Positions 60,813-64,000 of a DNA stretch of 64,000 nucleotides are shown here, one piece after another. The stretch covers positions 24,941 through 88,940 of the forward strand of contig NZ_JAIMIA010000009.1 of assembly GCF_019966495.1 (NCBI RefSeq). Direction: 5' to 3'. Every line of letters begins with the position of its first letter. The stretch's first letter is position 1. Below the pieces are notes generated by a model, which was not told the DNA's origin, ran no database searches, and saw nothing but the letters and a program-made list of their open reading frames with translations. The translations under genes and the position numbers were made by a program. This stretch comes from Tateyamaria pelophila (lineage in GTDB: Bacteria > Pseudomonadota > Alphaproteobacteria > Rhodobacterales > Rhodobacteraceae).

Positions 60813-61781
60813 ATGGATCTTTTGACACCGATCACCGATCTGCTTGGGCCGCTTGGCCCCATCGTCATCGTGGGGGTCCTTGGCGTGATGATGATCGCCG
60901 CAGTGATCATCATGATGCTGCGCCAGCCCGAAGATCCGCTGAACAAGCTCAAGCGCACCTCTCGGGCCGCCGCTGCGGGGGGCTCACACAAACAGACGCT
61001 GCGCCAGGGGGCCCGCAATGAACAATTGCAGAAGTTCTCGAATTTTCTGGAGCCGCAGGACCTTGCCGAACTCAGCAAACGACAACTCACACTGCGGCAG
61101 GCCGGATATCAATCCCGCGATGCGGTGCGTGTGTTCCATGCCGCCCAATTCATTCTGGGGCTTTTGGGGCTGGCCGCCGGCGTGGTCTACGTGAATTTCA
61201 TCGTCGGCACGGACGGTATGACCACCAACAAGATCATCATGTACACCGTCGGGCCCGGCGGCGTGGGATATTACTTGCCGCAATATTGGGTCACCCGTCG
61301 TGTCGAAGAGCGCAAGGACCAGATTACCCGTGGCTTTCCCGACAGCCTCGACATGATGCTGGTCTGCGTCGAGGCGGGGCAGTCGCTGGATCAGTCGATC
61401 ACCCGTGTCGCCGGCGAATTGCAGGCCTCCTACCCGGCGCTGGCCGAAGAGTTTCAGGTCGTCAGCTATGAAATGAAGGCGGGCAAGGACAAGGTGAACG
61501 TATTGAATGACATGGGCGAACGCTGCGGCGTGCAGGACGTGGCCAGTTTTGTGACCGTGCTGGTGCAATCGGCCAGCTTTGGCACCTCGATCGCCGAGGC
61601 ATTGCGGGTTTATGCCAGCGAGATGCGCGACAAACGCGTAATGCGGGCCGAAGAGGCCGCAAACAAGTTGCCAACCAAGATGACGCTTGCCACTATGATG
61701 CTCACGGTGCCGCCGCTGTTGATCATCCTTGTGGGTCCATCAGTGCACGGCATCACGCAGCTGGGCAACATGAGCAACTAA
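60813..61781 (+). CDS. tadC: Tad pilus inner-membrane platform protein TadC
   Basis: This 322-residue paralogue of TadB has a T2SSF domain: RGFPDSLDMMLVCVEAGQSLDQSITRVAGEL and CGVQDVASFVTVLVQSASFGTSIAEALRVYASEMRDKR. There is an N-terminal helix (about 10-32) and a C-terminal helix (about 295-315, ATMMLTVPPLLIILVGPSV). A GAGGAG site precedes the ATG. Together with TadB it completes the pilus platform. Confidence 0.94.
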   Translation: MDLLTPITDLLGPLGPIVIVGVLGVMMIAAVIIMMLRQPEDPLNKLKRTSRAAAAGGSHKQTLRQGARNEQLQKFSNFLEPQDLAELSKRQLTLRQAGYQSRDAVRVFHAAQFILGLLGLAAGVVYVNFIVGTDGMTTNKIIMYTVGPGGVGYYLPQYWVTRRVEERKDQITRGFPDSLDMMLVCVEAGQSLDQSITRVAGELQASYPALAEEFQVVSYEMKAGKDKVNVLNDMGERCGVQDVASFVTVLVQSASFGTSIAEALRVYASEMRDKRVMRAEEAANKLPTKMTLATMMLTVPPLLIILVGPSVHGITQLGNMSN

Positions 61782-61873
61782 GGTCCTTCCTGCGGTTCAA
61801 GTACAACGCATCGCACCCCGTCCTCTCTGGCCGGGCCACGCGAACCGGGCACCGAGGACGACAGCAGACAACC

Positions 61874-62440
61874 ATGCACCCATGCATCCGGGCTTTACCT
61901 GCCGTCCTCTTGTCGTTCACCCTTGCCGCCTGCGCATCGGATGATATCGACGTGTCACAAAGCGGACCCTATGCGCCGGGTGTCGATCCGCGCGGCGAAG
62001 CGGTGAACGGCGTCGAGGTGGGCCACCGGCTGTTGGCTGCAAACGAGTACGAGTTGGCCATCAAGGCCTTCAACCGCGCCGCTCTGGACCAGGGATTGAA
62101 CGCCGAAATCCTGTCGGGTCTGGGCACCGCCAATCTCGGTCTTGGGCGTCTTAATCAAGCCGAACGGCTGTTGCGCCGCGCCACGACCGAATACGATCCC
62201 TATCCCGAAGACCTCAACAATCTTGGCGTTGTGCTGATGGAAAAGGGCGAAACGGCAGAAGCTGTCCAGGTTTTTCGCAGCGCCTTTGCCCTTGATGACG
62301 GAGAAAGCACACTCATCCGGGATAATTATCGCTGGGCACTCGCAAAATCCGAGAATTCTGCTACGCTTGATTACAACGATAACGAGTATAAACTCGTACG
62401 ACGCAGCGCCAGTGACTATGTGATACGATCTGATCTGTAA
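61874..62440 (+). CDS. tadD: TadD-like TPR lipoprotein
   Basis: This 188-residue outer-membrane lipoprotein has a signal ending in the lipobox LAAC (C20) and tetratricopeptide repeats (about 50-155): EVGHRLLAANEYELAIKAFNRAA, SGLGTANLGLGRLNQAERLLRRA and NNLGVVLMEKGETAEAVQVFRSAF. TadD is needed for pilus biogenesis and probably assists secretin assembly, like type IV pilotins. It starts 93 bases after tadC, and a second TPR lipoprotein follows. Confidence 0.88.
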   Translation: MHPCIRALPAVLLSFTLAACASDDIDVSQSGPYAPGVDPRGEAVNGVEVGHRLLAANEYELAIKAFNRAALDQGLNAEILSGLGTANLGLGRLNQAERLLRRATTEYDPYPEDLNNLGVVLMEKGETAEAVQVFRSAFALDDGESTLIRDNYRWALAKSENSATLDYNDNEYKLVRRSASDYVIRSDL

Positions 62441-62522
62441 TTGAGGGTGCGCATTTGCGCGCAAATACGATGCGACCCGGCGACAAAAGTCGGGCGTTAT
62501 GAGCAGGAAAAAGGACGCAAAC

Positions 62523-63380
62523 ATGCGCCACCCTAGAATTTTGGCCGTCACATTGGTCGGCGCGCTGGCCCTGTCCGCGTGCGGGGAAAAACAGGACGGT
62601 GACGAAACCGTCGAACGTGCGTTCCAGGATGTGAACGTCGTTGACGAAACCGACCTCAACGACGTCATGCTGACCGTGGCGGACCCGAACGAGGCCGTGA
62701 CCTATTTCATGCGTACGTCCTCCGATCAGCCTGACCGGATCGAAATGCAACGCGGATTGGCCCAAAGCCTCGTGCGTGCCAAACGCTTCTCCGAAGCCGT
62801 CCCTGCCTATACCAGGCTCATGACCTATGACGGCGTCACTGATGCCGATCGTGTCGACTATGCCGATGCGCTTTTGCGCTCCGGCGACTGGGCCGGTGCC
62901 GAAGCCGCGCTTGATGGTGTCCCCCCCACCTATGAGACATTCAAACGCTATCGCCTTGAAGCGATGATCGCGGATGGGAACAAGGAATGGGACAAAGCCG
63001 ACAGTTTCTATGAAACGGCCGTCGGTCTGACCACGCGCCCGGCGGGCGTGCTCAACAACTGGGGATATTCCAAGCTCACCCGCGGCGATTACACCGCGGC
63101 CGAACGCCTGTTCAGTGACGCCATCCGTCAGGATCCCAGCATGTTCACTGCCAAGAACAACCTGATCCTCGCCCGCGGCGCCCAGCGCAACTACAACCTG
63201 CCCGTCATTCCGACCGATCAGACCGAGCGCGCACAGCTGCTGCATACTCTGGGTCTGGCTGCGGTCAAACAGGGCGATGTCTCAACCGGCAAAGCACTGC
63301 TGCGCGAGGCCATCGAAACCCATCCGCAACATTTCGATGCCGCCGTGCGGTCGTTGCGCGCGCTCGAAGAAAACAGCTAG
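62523..63380 (+). CDS. Second TPR lipoprotein of the Tad locus
   Basis: This 285-residue lipoprotein has a signal ending in LSAC (C20) and several TPR-like repeats (about 70-275), including LAQSLVRAKRFSEAVPAYTRLM, VLNNWGYSKLTRGDYTAAERLFSDAI and TLGLAAVKQGDVSTGKALLREAI. The ATG at 62523 gives a standard lipoprotein signal and has an AAGGACG site; a start eight codons earlier would place charged residues before it. It may form a pair with the TadD-like protein. The exact role in pilus assembly is unknown. Confidence 0.87.
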   Translation: MRHPRILAVTLVGALALSACGEKQDGDETVERAFQDVNVVDETDLNDVMLTVADPNEAVTYFMRTSSDQPDRIEMQRGLAQSLVRAKRFSEAVPAYTRLMTYDGVTDADRVDYADALLRSGDWAGAEAALDGVPPTYETFKRYRLEAMIADGNKEWDKADSFYETAVGLTTRPAGVLNNWGYSKLTRGDYTAAERLFSDAIRQDPSMFTAKNNLILARGAQRNYNLPVIPTDQTERAQLLHTLGLAAVKQGDVSTGKALLREAIETHPQHFDAAVRSLRALEENS

Positions 63381-63393
63381 AACGGTCGCCCGG

Positions 63394-63888
63394 ATGGTCT
63401 TTTCAGCGACCGCCGCGCTGTGGTTTCTGCCCTTCGTGACGCCTTTATGCCTTTACGTTGCCCTCACCGATCTGCGGGCCATGCGGATCGCAAATGGCAC
63501 CGTTATTGCGCTGGCCACAGTGTTTGTCGTGTTCGGTCCCCTGTTTTTGCCGTTTGAGACGTATTTGTGGCAGCTCTCGCATCTGCCCGTTATGCTGATT
63601 GCAGGCATCGCCCTGAATGCCGCCGGAGTCATGGGCGCAGGGGACGCAAAATTCGTCGCCGCTGCCGCCCCCTACGTCGCTCTGGGCGACGCCAAACTGC
63701 TCCTTGCGCTCTATGCCGCCGTTCTGCTGGCCGCCTTCAGCGCCCACCGCATTGCCAAAAACACAGGCCTGCGCGATATGGCCCCCCAGTGGCAAAGCTG
63801 GGACCAGGGGCGCAAATTTCCCATGGGACTGGCCCTCGGCCCCACGCTCATCGCCTATCTGATACTGGCCGTAATGTATGGATCTTGA
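63394..63888 (+). CDS. cpaA: Prepilin peptidase CpaA/TadV
   Basis: This 164-residue membrane aspartic peptidase cleaves Flp prepilin leaders. Both catalytic Asp are present: D26 in LTDLRAMRI and D84 in MGAGDAKF. There are about four to five transmembrane helices and no N-terminal methyltransferase domain, as in short TadV-type enzymes. It starts 13 bases after the TPR gene and ends the visible part of the locus. Its substrates should be the two pilins at 53.0 and 53.3 kb. Confidence 0.93.
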   Translation: MVFSATAALWFLPFVTPLCLYVALTDLRAMRIANGTVIALATVFVVFGPLFLPFETYLWQLSHLPVMLIAGIALNAAGVMGAGDAKFVAAAAPYVALGDAKLLLALYAAVLLAAFSAHRIAKNTGLRDMAPQWQSWDQGRKFPMGLALGPTLIAYLILAVMYGS

Positions 63889-64000
63889 CCTGATTGCGTC
63901 ATAATTTGGCCGGATTATTCAGGTATACTTGTGCGCCTGAATTGACCTGACGATTTTTGTGCCTGCGATTCAGTTCGTCGCATGGCCGAAGGCGCGGCGG
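63889..64000. other. Window end, possible start of a further gene
   Basis: After the peptidase stop come about 93 bases without features, including GTATACTTG that might be part of a promoter, then an ATG at 63982 (reading MAEGAA) that runs off the edge. Too little is visible to call a gene; the missing TadE/TadF/TadG pseudopilin genes could lie beyond. Confidence 0.3.

Overview
The window looks like a chromosomal segment of an alphaproteobacterium, most likely a marine Rhodobacteraceae (Roseobacter-group) strain. The grounds are the moderately high GC content, the order coxB-ctaB-small ORF-ctaG-coxC-SURF1-thrC-M16 peptidase-GNAT, a small DUF1127 protein, a lysC-ptsP pair, and Flp pilins of the GAVTVDW type. 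This placement is inferred from gene content; no database search was possible. I see no rRNA, tRNA, CRISPR array, insertion sequence or prophage.

Layout. (1) 1-2.6 kb: a TPP-dependent decarboxylase cut by the window edge, the K+ transporter gene trkH and a DUF1127 gene. (2) 2.9-15.4 kb: a galactoside catabolic cluster. A nine-gene minus-strand operon encodes an ABC importer (binding protein and two permeases), an alpha-galactosidase (GH36), a sugar dehydrogenase, KDGal kinase, KDPGal aldolase, a lactonase and a beta-galactosidase (GH42). Divergent to it are an IclR-type regulator and the ABC ATPase. Together they import galactosides, hydrolyse them in the cytoplasm and degrade galactose by the De Ley-Doudoroff route. 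The galactonate dehydratase step is missing from the window. (3) 15.7-21.2 kb: ptsP (EI-Ntr), lysC and three small minus-strand genes. (4) 21.3-28.9 kb: modABC, an EcsC protein, acetyltransferases, a flavin reductase-like protein, a SulP anion transporter and a small lipoprotein. (5) 29.1-32.1 kb: mtnP, a peptidoglycan peptidase, a LysE exporter and apt. (6) 32.2-36.0 kb: a secreted HAD phosphatase-like protein, a GlcD-type FAD dehydrogenase and a periplasmic MBL-fold protein. (7) 36.0-43.5 kb: the cytochrome c oxidase operon without subunit I, continuing into thrC, an M16 peptidase and a GNAT enzyme. (8) 43.7-49.1 kb: tldD, dprA and topA. (9) 49.2-51.6 kb: the two subunits of a 3-oxoacid CoA-transferase with a LOV-domain blue-light histidine kinase between them. 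(10) 51.8-64 kb: a lytic transglycosylase and a Tad/Flp pilus locus (two pilins, cpaB, cpaC, an OmpA lipoprotein, cpaE, cpaF, tadB, tadC, two TPR lipoproteins and the prepilin peptidase).

The most interesting signals are three. The first is the LOV histidine kinase embedded in the scoA/scoB operon. The second is a set of perfect short palindromes, mostly a CG-NNN-CG core with arms that differ between copies but always stay complementary, lying just past gene ends at 19.5, 26.5 and 51.8 kb. The third is the galactoside cluster, with tandem IclR-type dyads in the divergent promoter and a dehydrogenase whose catalytic lysine position reads Asn.
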